From Sinorhizobium sp. A49 (GTDB lineage: Bacteria; Pseudomonadota; Alphaproteobacteria; Rhizobiales; Rhizobiaceae): a stretch of 64,000 bases of DNA. Within the stretch, counting starts at the first letter, position 1, and every line of letters begins with the position of its first letter. The notes below the pieces were generated by a model, which was given only the letters and a program-made list of their open reading frames with translations, ran no database searches and had not been told where the DNA came from. The stretch lies in the NCBI RefSeq assembly GCF_002002725.1, contig NZ_MUNW01000055.1:186001-250000 (forward strand), read 5' to 3'. A program made the translations under genes and the position numbers. Of this stretch, positions 63,904-64,000 are shown one piece after another.

Positions 63904-64000
63904 CAAGGACCAGGGGCGCGACCGGCAGGCGTTGCCGGCCGTGATGTCTTGCCAGATGGGAATGAGGGATGCTTGATGAAGTCATCCCACCTGCTCCAAT

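Noticed and set aside
1-64000. CRISPR arrays, tRNA or rRNA genes
   Set aside because: No regularly spaced direct repeats and no cloverleaf-like or GGTTCGAATCC-type segments with flanking arms were found on reading both strands; isolated GGTTCGAA-like strings (for example near 25516) lack arms.

Overview
The window looks like a 64 kb stretch of a high-GC alphaproteobacterial genome, most likely Rhizobiaceae (Ensifer/Sinorhizobium or Rhizobium type). This rests on protein resemblance, base composition and the dense catabolic/ABC-transporter gene content; no 16S or other marker is present. The richness in uptake, amine catabolism and regulators would suit a megaplasmid or chromid, but no replication genes are visible. 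I saw no tRNA, rRNA, CRISPR array or intact insertion sequence.

Layout. 1-4.2 kb: adenine salvage (adenine deaminase 3' end, AzgA-type permease, second complete adenine deaminase). 4.3-9.0 kb: S12-type serine hydrolase, oligopeptide-type binding protein, DAO-family flavoenzyme and a divergent XRE-cupin regulator. 9.4-12.3 kb: RibD/DHFR-like protein, then a GntR/FCD regulator coupled to a CynX-type MFS transporter. 12.4-25.0 kb: a C1/N-methyl catabolic block on the minus strand: dimethylglycine/sarcosine dehydrogenase-like enzyme with etfB-etfA, a divergent LysR regulator, then an eight-gene run (amino-acid ABC transporter, Asp/Glu racemase-like, aldo/keto reductase, purU, FAD amine oxidase). 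A 17-bp LysR-type box occurs both at the LysR gene and upstream of the ABC operon.

25.7-32.5 kb: a compact signalling operon that I consider the most novel part of the window. It encodes a GGDEF-EAL protein, a degenerate HATPase-like protein, a STAS-methyltransferase fusion, a membrane HAMP-PP2C (SpoIIE) phosphatase, a HATPase-like kinase and a stand-alone STAS protein. It resembles a partner-switching system of the SiaABCD kind but has two STAS proteins, two HATPase-like proteins and a methyltransferase output. 32.9-41.1 kb: mixed accessory genes (secreted lectin-like protein, orphan sugar-binding protein, a deletion scar joining arsR to an MFS gene, DHA2-type exporter, gamma-glutamyltransferase, GFA protein).

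41.3-54.6 kb: a second amine catabolic regulon: Rieske oxygenase of the quaternary-ammonium type, class III aminotransferase, spermidine/putrescine-type ABC transporter, SAM methyltransferase, TetR regulator, two tandem PYROXD2-like flavoproteins and a GcvT-like protein. Three near-identical TetR-type operators mark its three promoter regions. 54.6-58.0 kb: secreted protein, NylB-like serine hydrolase and a dual-PAS GGDEF cyclase. 58.3-61.8 kb: a membrane-stress operon (PspA/IM30, YqiJ, flotillin YqiK) in which PspA is preceded in frame by a TnpB/IS605-OrfB-like N-terminal domain without a nuclease domain. 61.9-63.9 kb: two alpha/beta hydrolases.
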